Below, piece by piece: positions 14,758 through 23,890 of a stretch of 64,000 bases of DNA; the first letter of the stretch is position 1, and each line of letters opens with the position of its first letter. A program made the translations under genes and the position numbers. This DNA is from Algoriphagus aquaeductus. Its GTDB lineage: Bacteria > Bacteroidota > Bacteroidia > Cytophagales > Cyclobacteriaceae. The stretch spans positions 124,001 to 188,000 of the forward strand of contig NZ_QKTX01000005.1 of NCBI RefSeq assembly GCF_003253485.1, written 5' to 3'. The notes beneath the pieces are model-generated. The model was not told the DNA's origin and ran no database searches. It saw only the letters and a program-made list of their open reading frames with translations.

Positions 14758-17169
14758 TCAGAGAGAAGGAAACTTTTTAGGATTACTCTCATGCATCATC
14801 TGATAGACCTTTTCTACCACATCATCTGCACTGGGCTTGGAGAAGTAGTCCCCATCGGAAGAATATGCGGGGCGATGCGCTTTTGCTGCCAAAGTTTGTG
14901 GTTCGGAATCCAGGTGTCTGAATATATCCTGATGATCCATCACTTGCTGAAGCATAAATGCGGTAGCTCCTCCAGGAACATCCTCATCCGCAAAAATTAC
15001 CCGATTGGTCTTTTGGATTGACTTTCCGATGATGCCATAGGTATCAAAAGGCAATAAAGTCTGCACATCAATCACCTCCACAGAAATGCCAATCTCCGCC
15101 AATTCTGCGGCTGCCTCCATCACGATCCGACACATACTGCCATAGGTAACGATGGTGACATCCTGTCCCTGCTGGAGTATTTCCGGTTTACCCAAAGCCA
15201 CAGTATATTCCCCCATATTATGAGGCAATCTTTCTTTTAGTCGATATCCGTTTAGACATTCGATCACAATCGCAGGATCGTCCGATTTCAGGAGCGTATT
15301 ATACATCCCGGCAGCCTGGGTCATATCACGTGGCACACACACCATCATTCCCCTTAAGCTCGAAAGAATCATCCCCATCGGTGATCCCGCATGCCACACC
15401 CCTTCTAATCGATGTCCCCGCGTACGGACAATCAGCGGTGCTTTTTGACCTCCTTTGGTACGGTAGTGCAAGGATGCCAAATCATCAGATAGCATCTGCA
15501 AACCATAAAGCAGATAATCCAAATATTGGATCTCTGCCATTGGCCGAAGGCCTCTCAATGCTGCCCCAATGCCCTGACCTATGATGGTACATTCTCGAAT
15601 TCCGGTATCGGTCACTCTCCACTCCCCATGTTTGGCCTGAAGTCCTGCAAATGCTTGATTCACGTCTCCGATTTTCCCAACGTCTTCACCGAATGCGAAG
15701 AATCGGGAATCATGATCCAAGGTATAATCAAAGAAAGCCTGAAGGACCTCTCTGCCATCCACCATTGGTGATTTTTCATCAATTTGAGCAGGAACCTCCT
15801 TCACTTTCAGGGACGAAAAACCGGTTTCGGTATAGAGATGGCTGCTGTATCTATCAAAATTATTCTTGGATTGGCTCTCATACCAAGCCTTCAGTTCTCC
15901 TTTGACCGATTCAGGCTCCGCACGGAGCAACAGCAATACTTTTCTAACCGTGCTGATGACGTCTTTTCGGATCGGATTGATGGTCTTTTTGAGATCATCT
16001 GCGATCTGAAGGAGCACCACTTTTCTGTTTGATTTTTCGGCAGCACTGCGAATAAGTTGGATCACCTGCTCCAATTCCTCTTTTATTTCTTTGGAAAAAT
16101 CATTCCAAGCCGCTTCTTTTTGACGCTTTACTTCGGTCTTAGCCTCCGACTCTATTTCATCTAGTTGATCCGCATTTGCAATGCCATTTGAGATGATATA
16201 TTCACGGAACTTGGCGATGCAGTCCCAATCCTTTTCCCACTGTAGTCTTTCAGCAGATTTGTATCGCTCGTGAGAACCGGAAGTAGAATGCCCCTGCGGC
16301 TGTGTCATTTCATCCACATGAATCAACACAGGCACATGTTCATTTCTGGCTACATTTCCTGCATAGGCAAAAGCCTGAAGTAGTGCTTCATAATCCCACC
16401 CTTTTACACGGAGAATCTCAAAGCCCTTTTCTGATTCGGTGCGCTGAAAACCCATCAAAATCTCGGAAATACTTCCTTTGGTCGTGTGGTATTCCTGAGG
16501 TACAGAGATACCATACCCGTCATCCCACACCGAAATGACCATGGGCACCTGTAGAACCCCGGCCGCATTGATGGATTCAAAAAACATCCCTTCTGAAGTA
16601 GAAGCGTTGCCGATAGTACCCCAAGCCACTTCATTGCCATTGACCGAAAATTGGGTCAGGTTTTTTAGCCCTTTATTTTCCCTAAAAAGTTTCGAAGCAT
16701 AAGCCAGACCAAGAAGCTTGGGCATCTGTGCAGCCGTAGGTGAAATATCCGCAGCGGAATTATTCAGACTGGTCAATTCCTTCCAAGTACCATCTTCATG
16801 AATAGTTCGGGTGGCAAAATGCCCGTTCATCAGACGGCCCGCACTGGCAGGATCAGCCTCCACGTTGGTATGCGCATAGAGTTGAGCGAAATACTGCTGA
16901 ACCGTCAATTCACCCAGAGCCATCATAAATGTCTGATCTCTGTAATATCCTGCTCTAAAATCTCCTTTTTTAAAGGCTTTGGCCATGGCAATTTGAGCGA
17001 GCTCTTTTCCATCTCCAAAAATCCCAAATTTGGCCTTACCCATAAACACTTCCTTCCTTCCCATCAAAGAAGCATGCCTACTGAGGACTGCCACTCTGAA
17101 ATCATCCAATATTTCTTTCCGCTCAAGTGTGGGCAATTCGGAAGCCCGGGATTGTGATTTTACTGCCAT
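14758..17169 (-). CDS. Fused alpha/beta 2-oxo acid dehydrogenase E1 component
   Basis: 803 residues. The alpha part (about 20-375) has the TPP region G-N-A-S-T-S-E-G-M-F-F-E-S-I-N near 190 ending D-D-G-Y-G-I-S-V-P. A helical linker rich in charged residues spans about 330-450. The beta part (about 460-800) starts V-D-G-R-E-V-L-Q and has F-G-E-D-V-G and I-G-Q-G-I-G. This is the decarboxylating E1 of the branched-chain 2-oxo acid or pyruvate dehydrogenase complex; Bacteroidota often carry this single-chain form. The usual G-D-G start of the TPP motif is G-N here. E2 and E3 genes are not in the window. The substrate is not settled by sequence. Confidence 0.88.
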   Translation of the reverse strand: MAVKSQSRASELPTLERKEILDDFRVAVLSRHASLMGRKEVFMGKAKFGIFGDGKELAQIAMAKAFKKGDFRAGYYRDQTFMMALGELTVQQYFAQLYAHTNVEADPASAGRLMNGHFATRTIHEDGTWKELTSLNNSAADISPTAAQMPKLLGLAYASKLFRENKGLKNLTQFSVNGNEVAWGTIGNASTSEGMFFESINAAGVLQVPMVISVWDDGYGISVPQEYHTTKGSISEILMGFQRTESEKGFEILRVKGWDYEALLQAFAYAGNVARNEHVPVLIHVDEMTQPQGHSTSGSHERYKSAERLQWEKDWDCIAKFREYIISNGIANADQLDEIESEAKTEVKRQKEAAWNDFSKEIKEELEQVIQLIRSAAEKSNRKVVLLQIADDLKKTINPIRKDVISTVRKVLLLLRAEPESVKGELKAWYESQSKNNFDRYSSHLYTETGFSSLKVKEVPAQIDEKSPMVDGREVLQAFFDYTLDHDSRFFAFGEDVGKIGDVNQAFAGLQAKHGEWRVTDTGIRECTIIGQGIGAALRGLRPMAEIQYLDYLLYGLQMLSDDLASLHYRTKGGQKAPLIVRTRGHRLEGVWHAGSPMGMILSSLRGMMVCVPRDMTQAAGMYNTLLKSDDPAIVIECLNGYRLKERLPHNMGEYTVALGKPEILQQGQDVTIVTYGSMCRIVMEAAAELAEIGISVEVIDVQTLLPFDTYGIIGKSIQKTNRVIFADEDVPGGATAFMLQQVMDHQDIFRHLDSEPQTLAAKAHRPAYSSDGDYFSKPSADDVVEKVYQMMHESNPKKFPSL

Positions 17170-17597
17170 ACTGTTGCTGTTACTAAAGCTATTTTGGGTT
17201 TGAATACTTTGTCACTTTCAAAAATAGCCAAAAACCTCGGTTGTACAAATTTCCAAGAAAGTATTACACCATTTAATATTTGGTATAATTGAAAATATTA
17301 CGATTATAATGAAATATTATTTGGATATTCTTCAAATATCAGGCGTTTTGATTGAACATTTGAAAAAAGGGAAAAGCCTTGGAATAATTTATTTTCGAAA
17401 AAAAATTTTCAAAATATTCGTTTTTTAAAACTGAAAATTTGGAATAATCTATACTTATCCGAATAAAAATCAAATAAACTTCGGAAAAACAACTATTTAC
17501 AAAATGGTATCCAAATAGTATTTTCCAAACGGCTTTACAGAAGCGTATTGGTTCTTATCTTTGCGCCAATTTAGTGTAAATCCAAATAGACTTTGCC
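17170..17597. other. AT-rich divergent promoter region
   Basis: 428 bp between the divergent E1 and alanine dehydrogenase genes. It is strongly AT-rich, and TTGGAATAAT occurs twice (near 17378 and 17440). It contains no convincing gene. The promoter of the alanine dehydrogenase gene lies at its right end. Confidence 0.6.
17534..17563 (+). promoter_or_regulatory. Promoter of alanine dehydrogenase gene
   Basis: TATCTTTG (17556-17563) is a perfect TAnnTTTG -7 box. TTTA at 17534 is a weak -33 element with an 18-nt spacer. The start codon lies 34 nt downstream. Confidence 0.6.
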
Positions 17598-18713
17598 ATG
17601 ATTATAGGTGTTCCGAAGGAAATCAAAAACAATGAAAATCGCGTTGCGCTCACTCCTGCAGGCGCAAAAGAACTAATCAAGAGAGGCCATACCGTTTACG
17701 TACAGCATACAGCTGGTGTAGGGAGTGGATTCTCTGATGCTGAATACCAAGCTGCTGGAGCAAACATTTTGCCGACCATCGAAGCAACCTACGAAATCGC
17801 TGAGATGATCATGAAGGTGAAGGAGCCGATCGAGTCTGAATACAAACTGATCAAAGAAAATCAGCTTTTGTTCACCTATTTTCACTTTGCTTCCTATGAG
17901 CCATTGACCAAAGCCATGGTGGCGAGCAAGTCTGTCTGTTTGGCTTATGAAACTGTCGAAAAGGCAGATCGCAGCCTACCGCTCTTGGTACCCATGTCTG
18001 AAGTAGCCGGAAGAATGGCAATACAAAAAGGTGCTAACTATTTGGAGAAACCATTGGGAGGTAGAGGCATTCTACTTGGTGGCGTACCGGGTGTCCTTCC
18101 TGCGAAAGTATTGATTCTAGGAGGTGGTATCGTGGGAACCCAAGCGGCCTGGATGGCTGCCGGAATGGGTGCTGATGTCACCATCATGGATGTGTCGCTA
18201 GGCAGAATGCGATACCTCGATGATGTCATGCCAAAGAATGTAAAAACCATGATGTCCAACGAATATAATATTCGTGAAATGATTAAGCATGCTGACTTGA
18301 TCGTGGGCGCAGTATTGATTCCGGGAGCAAAAGCTCCTCACCTGATCACCCGTGACATGCTCAAAGACATGAAAAAAGGTGCGGTACTCGTAGATGTAGC
18401 CGTAGATCAGGGTGGCTGTATCGAAACCTGCAAGCCTACTACCCACGAAAATCCAACTTTTGTGATCGATGATGTAGTACATTACTGTGTGGCTAATATG
18501 CCGGGTGCGGTTCCTTACACGTCTACTTTGGCTTTGACCAACGCTACCCTTCCCTACGCCATCCAATTGGCTGATAAAGGCTGGAAAAAAGCAGCGCAGG
18601 AAAATGCGGAATTGGTTCCCGGATTGAATGTGATCAACGGAGAAATTGTGTACAAGGCAGTAGCAGAGGCATTCAACATGCCTTACACACCGGTAGAAAA
18701 CTTCTTGGCTTAA
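17598..18713 (+). CDS. ald: Alanine dehydrogenase
   Basis: 371 residues, the normal length. It interconverts L-alanine and pyruvate plus ammonia with NAD. The N-terminal signature is M-I-I-G-V-P-K-E-I-K-N-N-E-N-R-V-A-L-T-P. The Rossmann motif is I-L-G-G-G-I-V-G-T-Q-A-A near 171-182, followed by D195 (I-M-D) for NAD ribose. The catalytic region includes K75-type V-K-E-P and H96 (Y-F-H-F-A). D-V-A-V-D-Q-G-G near 270 is also conserved. It is monocistronic with its own promoter and terminator. It forms a cytoplasmic hexamer in relatives. Confidence 0.96.
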   Translation: MIIGVPKEIKNNENRVALTPAGAKELIKRGHTVYVQHTAGVGSGFSDAEYQAAGANILPTIEATYEIAEMIMKVKEPIESEYKLIKENQLLFTYFHFASYEPLTKAMVASKSVCLAYETVEKADRSLPLLVPMSEVAGRMAIQKGANYLEKPLGGRGILLGGVPGVLPAKVLILGGGIVGTQAAWMAAGMGADVTIMDVSLGRMRYLDDVMPKNVKTMMSNEYNIREMIKHADLIVGAVLIPGAKAPHLITRDMLKDMKKGAVLVDVAVDQGGCIETCKPTTHENPTFVIDDVVHYCVANMPGAVPYTSTLALTNATLPYAIQLADKGWKKAAQENAELVPGLNVINGEIVYKAVAEAFNMPYTPVENFLA

Positions 18714-18732
18714 TCCATAGCCTAGAAAATCG

Positions 18733-18768
18733 AAAATCCCACTGGAGTGAATTCAGTGGGATTTTTTT
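18733..18768 (+). terminator. Terminator after alanine dehydrogenase gene
   Basis: A 12-bp perfect stem AAAATCCCACTG / CAGTGGGATTTT with a 9-nt loop and an eight-T tail, 20 nt after the stop. Confidence 0.9.
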
Positions 18769-18804
18769 TGCAAAAATTAGTAGATAAAGAGGCTTAGGAT
18801 GGAG

Positions 18805-18837
18805 AACTTTTCCAGAGTTCAAAACTTTGGAAAAGTT
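18805..18837. repeat. REP-like hairpin (AACTTTTCCAGAGTT)
   Basis: 15-nt arms AACTTTTCCAGAGTT and AACTTTGGAAAAGTT pair with one mismatch around CAA. The layout matches the AACCTTTGAGGT hairpins near 36.7 and 38.2 kb and looks like one family of small palindromic repeats. Confidence 0.6.
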
Positions 18838-18869
18838 AAGTGGACTTTCGCTTTAGTATAATAGCTGGC

Positions 18870-18930
18870 ATCTTATGTCTTGAGTCTAGCTTCTTGTGTC
18901 TTATGTCTTATGTCTAAATTTTTGTGTCTT
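18870..18930. repeat. Short degenerate tandem repeat (TTATGTC/TTGTGTC)
   Basis: Six imperfect copies of a TCTTRTGTC-like unit lie just downstream of the minus-strand PhnA-like gene. No coding potential is apparent. Confidence 0.55.
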
Positions 18931-18933
18931 TAA

Positions 18934-19275
18934 TCACGCTTTTCGCACAAACTCCGACTTCAAAGCCATCGATCCAAACCCTTCGATTTTGCAATCGATG
19001 TTATGATCGCCTTCCACCAGTCGGATGCTTTTTACTTTGGTTCCTGCCTTGATCGGCTTTGGCGCACCCTTTACAGGAAGATCTTTGATAATCACTACTG
19101 AATCACCATCGGCCAAAACGTTTCCATTGGAATCTTTCACGACCAATCCTATCTCTACTTCTTCTTGGATTTCAGCAGAGTTCCACTCCAATCCACAGTC
19201 TGGACAGACCATCAGGCCATCCATTTCATAGGTGTACTCAGATTTACATTTTGGACAAGGTGATAAATTTTCCAT
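18934..19275 (-). CDS. PhnA/YjdM-like zinc ribbon protein
   Basis: 113 residues. Two CxxC knuckles, C-P-K-C (8-11) and C-P-D-C (25-28), form a zinc ribbon. The rest is the PhnA C-terminal domain with [16 protein letters not shown] and [16 protein letters not shown]. Despite the name, relatives are not shown to degrade phosphonate outside the separate PhnA hydrolase family. Cytoplasmic, monocistronic. Confidence 0.88.
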   Translation of the reverse strand: MENLSPCPKCKSEYTYEMDGLMVCPDCGLEWNSAEIQEEVEIGLVVKDSNGNVLADGDSVVIIKDLPVKGAPKPIKAGTKVKSIRLVEGDHNIDCKIEGFGSMALKSEFVRKA

Positions 19276-19374
19276 AGGCCAAAGATAAAAATAATTTATA
19301 CCAAACCTTTGGCTGCCCTTACAGTGAGCTCCGCCTGCTACAAAATAACCACTCGGGGGAGTAAAAAATTATTC

Positions 19375-19908
19375 TTAAAGCGAGGCCATCAATTCATGCA
19401 GTGCTAGATCCAAATCCTCAGGATCAAACAGACCACCTCCAGTGATTACTCCAGTGCTGACGCCCATCCATGCGATTTCATTGGTTTTAGCATCCTGAAT
19501 CAAAAAAATCACTTTACCGATCATTCCTCGATTCACTACAAAGGCACTCCTACCACCACTAATGCCGCCACCGCTATTATTATTAGAATTAAATCCACCG
19601 TAAAAAGGGCCCGGAATAGTAGAAGTCAGCCCTAGTTCTTGAATGAATTTGCGGGTAACTACCACTCCCTGGATTAAAAAATCAGGATTTTCGGAAGATT
19701 CCTCAAAACCATATTCGAGCAGTTTGTCTCTAAAAGTAAGCTTAATTCGGCCATTCCGTTTATCTGCATAATCCTCCTCCACCAGTTTAAAGCTTTGATA
19801 TCCTTTCAGCATTTCTGCATTGGCAATGGAATCGACGGTGACGGATTCGGAAATCTTGCATGAACCCAAAACAAAAACCAAAGCGAGTAAAGGGAGGAAG
19901 TTCTTCAT
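19375..19908 (-). CDS. DUF4136-like lipoprotein
   Basis: 177 residues. The lipobox V-L-G-S-C puts the lipidated Cys at 17. The mature domain resembles DUF4136: a Y-Q-S-F-K-L strand, I-x-x-x-L-x-x-x-G-F, P-D-F-L-I-Q-G-V-V, then an insert rich in Gly/Asn (near 105-120), and a final W-M-G-V-S-T-G plus short helix. The function of the family is unknown. It probably sits in the periplasmic leaflet of a membrane. It is near two other minus-strand envelope genes but separated by gaps of about 70 bp or more. Confidence 0.75.
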   Translation of the reverse strand: MKNFLPLLALVFVLGSCKISESVTVDSIANAEMLKGYQSFKLVEEDYADKRNGRIKLTFRDKLLEYGFEESSENPDFLIQGVVVTRKFIQELGLTSTIPGPFYGGFNSNNNSGGGISGGRSAFVVNRGMIGKVIFLIQDAKTNEIAWMGVSTGVITGGGLFDPEDLDLALHELMASL

Positions 19909-19980
19909 ATTTCAAGGTTTATTTTCCAGTTGACTAAAAATACGAATTATTCAATAACTAGTTTGAAATTAACCAACTAT

Positions 19981-20583
19981 TTAGAAATTCATTCTAAAAT
20001 TGACTCCTGAGAGACCAAAACTGACATTTTGTATCAAACCCGGAATCTCTTTTCCATGAGCCTGATGAAACCCGTACATCACCGCATCGAAAGCCATGAG
20101 AAAAGCCCCTTGCAAAATCACCGATTTCCCAAATCCAACTAAGCGGGAATTATCCGTTCTAATTCCTCTTTCCTTCATATAAAGTCCACCTGCCATGTAG
20201 GCCACATCCAAGGCTGCATTGACCAATAGGGTTTTCTCGATGCTTTGCTGTGCCTCCATGGTTGCCCAAAAATCTGTTCCCGGAACTTCTTTGGCCGCCT
20301 GCCAATAGCCAAATCCGGCAATGGCAAGATTCACCGTGTTCCAATACAGATTCATCTGATGAAAAGCTTTCACTTCTCCGGTTGTATGGCTTGCTCCAAT
20401 CCCACCCCAAACCATATTTCCAATCGCCCAAGAACCCAGAATGACCATTCCTTTTTGATTGTAATCAATTCGGGTTTGATTGAATGCTTGAAGTGGAGGA
20501 AATTCCTGTGCCAAGACCATGCCTTCCGTCGCAAAAAATAGGACTAGCATCATTAGAAATAAGACTTTGAATGAGTGGTTCAT
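19981..20583 (-). CDS. Hypothetical membrane protein, 200 residues
   Basis: Starts at ATG 20583; a TTG three codons earlier is in frame but not needed. A signal peptide ends near V-L-A-Q. Four hydrophobic segments follow: G-M-V-I-L-G-S-W-A-I-G-N, T-V-N-L-A-I-A-G-F-G-Y-W, L-V-N-A-A-L-D-V-A-Y-M-A-G-G-L-Y and V-I-L-Q-G-A-F-L-M-A-F-D-A-V. N-L-Y-W-N-T-V-N and L-D-V-A-Y look conserved-type, but I cannot name the family. It is 30 nt before the LysE gene's end and may be part of the GH3-LysE transcription unit. Confidence 0.65.
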   Translation of the reverse strand: MNHSFKVLFLMMLVLFFATEGMVLAQEFPPLQAFNQTRIDYNQKGMVILGSWAIGNMVWGGIGASHTTGEVKAFHQMNLYWNTVNLAIAGFGYWQAAKEVPGTDFWATMEAQQSIEKTLLVNAALDVAYMAGGLYMKERGIRTDNSRLVGFGKSVILQGAFLMAFDAVMYGFHQAHGKEIPGLIQNVSFGLSGVNFRMNF

Positions 20584-20613
20584 AGGGTACAAACTGCCAA
20601 AATGGAAACAGGT

Positions 20614-21237
20614 TTAGGCAAAGTGGGTATTCCAAAGCATTTTGAGTCCAAAGAAAATAATGATCAGACCTACCAGTTTATTCAAAATCCCCATCAGCCT
20701 GGGGGTCACAAGATGGGAAAGCTGCTTGGCTATAAATGCTTTCCCTAAATCGATTACAAAAACAGTCAGCAATATCCCGGAATAATAATTGAAAACTTGG
20801 AATGATTTCCAGTCCGTTTTTAAAGAAACCAAACTAGCAATCGAAATCCAAAAAAGCATCACAAACGGATTGATTCCGTTGATGCTGAATCCTTTGGCAA
20901 AAGCTGTCCGTTTCTTCGCCTTCAAAATCGGCAATCCTCCGGAATTGGGCCGAATCATTCGCTTCTTCAGTAAAGAACTGATCCCAAAACCCAATAAAAT
21001 CAAACCTCCAACATAGCCCAAAATCAACTGGAAATAAGGTGAATTGGCTAAAAAGCTTACTCCGAAATAGGTCAGAATCACGTACAGCGTATCACTGCAA
21101 AAAATTCCAAAAGCCAGCATCGACGCATAGCGAAAGCCATACTCCATACTGTTGGTAATCAAGGTGAAAAATACCGGACCTACGATGACCGAAAGCAGCA
21201 AGCCCATACTGATTCCCTCCAATAAGGCCTGAATCAT
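20614..21237 (-). CDS. LysE/RhtB-family amino acid exporter
   Basis: 207 residues, six predicted membrane segments. The N terminus G-I-S-M-G-L-L-L-S-V-I-V-G-P-V-F-F is typical of LysE translocators, and N-P-F-V-M-L-F-W near residue 120 is the second family signature. It probably exports an amino acid or similar solute by proton exchange; the substrate is unknown. ATG 21237 overlaps the stop of the upstream GH3 gene by 2 nt, so the two are translationally coupled. Confidence 0.88.
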   Translation of the reverse strand: MIQALLEGISMGLLLSVIVGPVFFTLITNSMEYGFRYASMLAFGIFCSDTLYVILTYFGVSFLANSPYFQLILGYVGGLILLGFGISSLLKKRMIRPNSGGLPILKAKKRTAFAKGFSINGINPFVMLFWISIASLVSLKTDWKSFQVFNYYSGILLTVFVIDLGKAFIAKQLSHLVTPRLMGILNKLVGLIIIFFGLKMLWNTHFA

Positions 21238-22784
21238 AAGTCGGGATATTTTGCACGGATAAATTCTTGCCAGCTTTTGGCCTTTTCCCCTTTCAAGACC
21301 CGGGGAAATTTATTCTGACCGCCTTCCTTTCCATTCTGGCGCATCCATTCGTAAAAATCACCACTGGGAAGTGGTCGAACCTCGATTTTTTTCAAGGCAT
21401 GATTGCGTTCTACCGCATAGTCGTCATTTAGCTTTTTCAACTCCCGGTCAATGGACTCGGTAAGTTTTACCGCATCCACCTCATCATCAGTTCCCACATA
21501 CCAATTATGTGCAAAAAGGGACTCGAAAGGCACTCCCAAAACGGTAAATTCTTTCACCCGGATATTCAACTCCTCCGAAGCCAACTCTATGGCTTTGTTC
21601 ATATTATCTACCGAGAGATGTTCCCCGCACAGACTCAAAAAATGCTTGGTTCGTCCAGTAATGATGATTTCTGATTCAGATTTGGAAACAAACCGGATGA
21701 CATCTCCAATCAGGTATCGCCATGCACCTGCACAGGTACTGATCAAGACGGCATAGTCTTTATCTTCCTCGATTTCATCTATTTTCAAGGTTTTGGCCTC
21801 TTTTTTTATGTTGCCATCCTCATCAAAATTATCGGAGGTAAATGGGACAAACTCATGAAAAATACCATTATTCAACACCAACCGCATGGATTTTCGGTTT
21901 GGCATTGCCTGAAAAGCCAAAAATCCCTCTGACGCCAGATAGGTTTCAATGTAGATCATCGGCTTCCCGAGCAGCTTCTCAAAGCCCTTACGATAGGGTT
22001 CAAAGGAAACACCTCCATGGACAAAAATCTTCAAATTGGGCCAAATCTCATGAATATCTTTCACCTGATACCGATCGATGATTTTCTCGATCAGCAACTG
22101 TAGCCATGCAGGTACCCCTACGATGATCCCAATATCCCAATCAGGTGCCTTTTCAACGATCTGATCAAGTTTATCTCCCCAGTTTCGATTTCGGGAGATT
22201 TTCTTACCGGGTTTATAAAATCGCTGAAACCAAATCGGCAGCCTTCCTGCCGTAATTCCGCTTAAATCTCCTGCAAAATACGTCCCATTAAACTCCAAAT
22301 CCGTGCTTCCCCCGAGCATGAGGATACCTTTGGTAAACAAAGAGGAGGGCAAATCATATTTCGAAAGACTTAAGATTTGCCTCACCCCGGTTTTTCTAAT
22401 TGCCTTTACCATGGATTTGGTAATCGGAATATATTTCGAAGACGCCCCCGAGGTACCCGAACTCAAGGCAAAATAGTTAACAGCACCCGGCCAAGTGATA
22501 TTCTTTTTTCCTTGAAGCTGCAAGTGCCAAAATTCCTCATAAATGGAGTTGTAGTCGTAAATCGGAACCTGGGTCTTGAATCGCTCATAAAACTCATTTT
22601 CACTTCCCTTAAACCCCTTCAAAATCCAGCTGAAATCATAGCGCTTCCCAATCTGGGTCCGCTCACATTTTAGCAAAAGCTTTTGAAGCTGTTGCTTCTG
22701 CAAATCCAGTGGATTGGAATATTCCTGCTCCAAACTTACCCGGAGTCGGATGCCATTTTTGAGCAAATTGCTGAGGATTGCCAT
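21234..22784 (-). CDS. GH3 auxin-responsive-promoter-like acyl amido synthetase
   Basis: 516 residues. Adenylate-forming enzyme of the GH3 family: the P-loop-like motif is A-L-S-S-G-T-S-G-A-S-S-K-Y-I-P near 103-117, with Y-L-A-S-E-G-F-L near 288 and Y-R/W-Y-L-I-G-D-V-I-R-F near 360. Plant GH3 proteins conjugate amino acids to jasmonate or auxin; the bacterial substrates are not known. It is coupled to the LysE exporter gene, which suggests that a conjugate or an amino acid is exported. Cytoplasmic. It is divergent from yggS with a 48-nt gap. Confidence 0.9.
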   Translation of the reverse strand: MAILSNLLKNGIRLRVSLEQEYSNPLDLQKQQLQKLLLKCERTQIGKRYDFSWILKGFKGSENEFYERFKTQVPIYDYNSIYEEFWHLQLQGKKNITWPGAVNYFALSSGTSGASSKYIPITKSMVKAIRKTGVRQILSLSKYDLPSSLFTKGILMLGGSTDLEFNGTYFAGDLSGITAGRLPIWFQRFYKPGKKISRNRNWGDKLDQIVEKAPDWDIGIIVGVPAWLQLLIEKIIDRYQVKDIHEIWPNLKIFVHGGVSFEPYRKGFEKLLGKPMIYIETYLASEGFLAFQAMPNRKSMRLVLNNGIFHEFVPFTSDNFDEDGNIKKEAKTLKIDEIEEDKDYAVLISTCAGAWRYLIGDVIRFVSKSESEIIITGRTKHFLSLCGEHLSVDNMNKAIELASEELNIRVKEFTVLGVPFESLFAHNWYVGTDDEVDAVKLTESIDRELKKLNDDYAVERNHALKKIEVRPLPSGDFYEWMRQNGKEGGQNKFPRVLKGEKAKSWQEFIRAKYPDL

Positions 22785-22832
22785 ATCTTTGTCTAGGCTG
22801 TGAGGCTAAAAATTTATGCTAAAAAATAGAAA

Positions 22833-23513
22833 ATGGACATCAAAGCCAACCTGGAACATATAAAAAATTCGTTTGTCAACCCGGCGTGCCAACTGATAGC
22901 AGTGAGCAAGACCAAGCCGATTGGAGATCTCAAAGCCGCTTACCAAGCGGGAATCAGGGACTTCGGAGAAAATAAAGTCCAGGAAATCCAAGCCAAGCAA
23001 CCCGAGCTGCCTGCCGATACCCGTTGGCATATGATCGGCCACCTGCAAAGCAACAAGATCAAATACATCGCCCCGTTTGTCCACTTAATTCATGGCGTGG
23101 ACTCTTTCAAACTCTTGAAGGAAATTGACAAACAGGGAAAAAAAATCGACCGGGTCATTCCTGTTCTGCTTCAGATCCATATTGCCGAAGAGGAGAGTAA
23201 ATTCGGATTTGATGAAGTTGAATTGGAAGAAATGTTGGCTTCTGAAGAATTTAAGACCCTTTCCCATGTCAAAATCAGGGGATTGATGGGGATGGCAACT
23301 TTTACTGAAAATCAGGAGCAGATCCGAAAAGAGTTTCGAGAACTCAAACACCTGTTTGAAAAACTGAAGAACAGACCTCTTCCCGGTTTCGTCCAAATGG
23401 AAGAATTATCGATGGGCATGAGTGGAGATTATCAGATCGCACAGGAAGAGGGCAGCACGATGGTGCGGATCGGTTCGGCCATATTTGGAGCAAGAAATTA
23501 TTCACAAGGATGA
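22833..23513 (+). CDS. YggS-family PLP homeostasis protein
   Basis: 226 residues. Alanine-racemase-like barrel that binds PLP through the Lys in A-V-S-K-T-K-P (about residue 26). F-G-E-N-K-V-Q-E, W-H-M-I-G-H-L-Q-S-N-K and M-G-M-S-G-D-Y are family signatures, and the C terminus V-R-I-G-S-A-I-F-G-A-R is complete. The protein balances free PLP and keto-acid metabolism rather than acting as a known enzyme. Its stop overlaps the next gene by 4 nt. Confidence 0.94.
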   Translation: MDIKANLEHIKNSFVNPACQLIAVSKTKPIGDLKAAYQAGIRDFGENKVQEIQAKQPELPADTRWHMIGHLQSNKIKYIAPFVHLIHGVDSFKLLKEIDKQGKKIDRVIPVLLQIHIAEEESKFGFDEVELEEMLASEEFKTLSHVKIRGLMGMATFTENQEQIRKEFRELKHLFEKLKNRPLPGFVQMEELSMGMSGDYQIAQEEGSTMVRIGSAIFGARNYSQG

Positions 23514-23890
23514 AGGGAAAAAACATACTAGTTATTACCGGGATTTCCGGTGCCTTGGCCGTAGGCCTTGGAGCTTTTGGAGCCCATGGATTGGAGCCGC
23601 TTTTGATCCAAAACGGAAGATTGGACACCTTCGAAACTGCCGTCAGCTATCATTTTTACCATACTTTAGGTTTACTGGGATTGGGGATTCTGGCTTTAAT
23701 CAAGCCGGATTGGAAAGGCTTGAGTTTGGCAGCTTGGGGAATGTTTTTGGGTGTTTTAATCTTTTCAGGATCACTGTATATCCTCTGTCTGACCGGAATT
23801 ACCTGGCTGGGGGCAATTACCCCGATCGGTGGAGTTGGATTTATTTTGGGTTGGCTGGGTTTAGCCTATGCCGTTTTGAAAAATGCCTGA
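23510..23890 (+). CDS. DUF423 membrane protein
   Basis: 126 residues with four membrane segments. G-A-F-G-A-H-G-L near 22-29 and Y-H-F-Y-H-T-L-G-L near 47 are the family signatures, along with F-S-G-S-L-Y near 82 and P-I-G-G-V-G near 105. Function unknown. It starts in the ATGA overlap with yggS and overlaps the following PBP4 gene by 8 nt, so all three are one operon. Confidence 0.9.
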   Translation: MKGKNILVITGISGALAVGLGAFGAHGLEPLLIQNGRLDTFETAVSYHFYHTLGLLGLGILALIKPDWKGLSLAAWGMFLGVLIFSGSLYILCLTGITWLGAITPIGGVGFILGWLGLAYAVLKNA

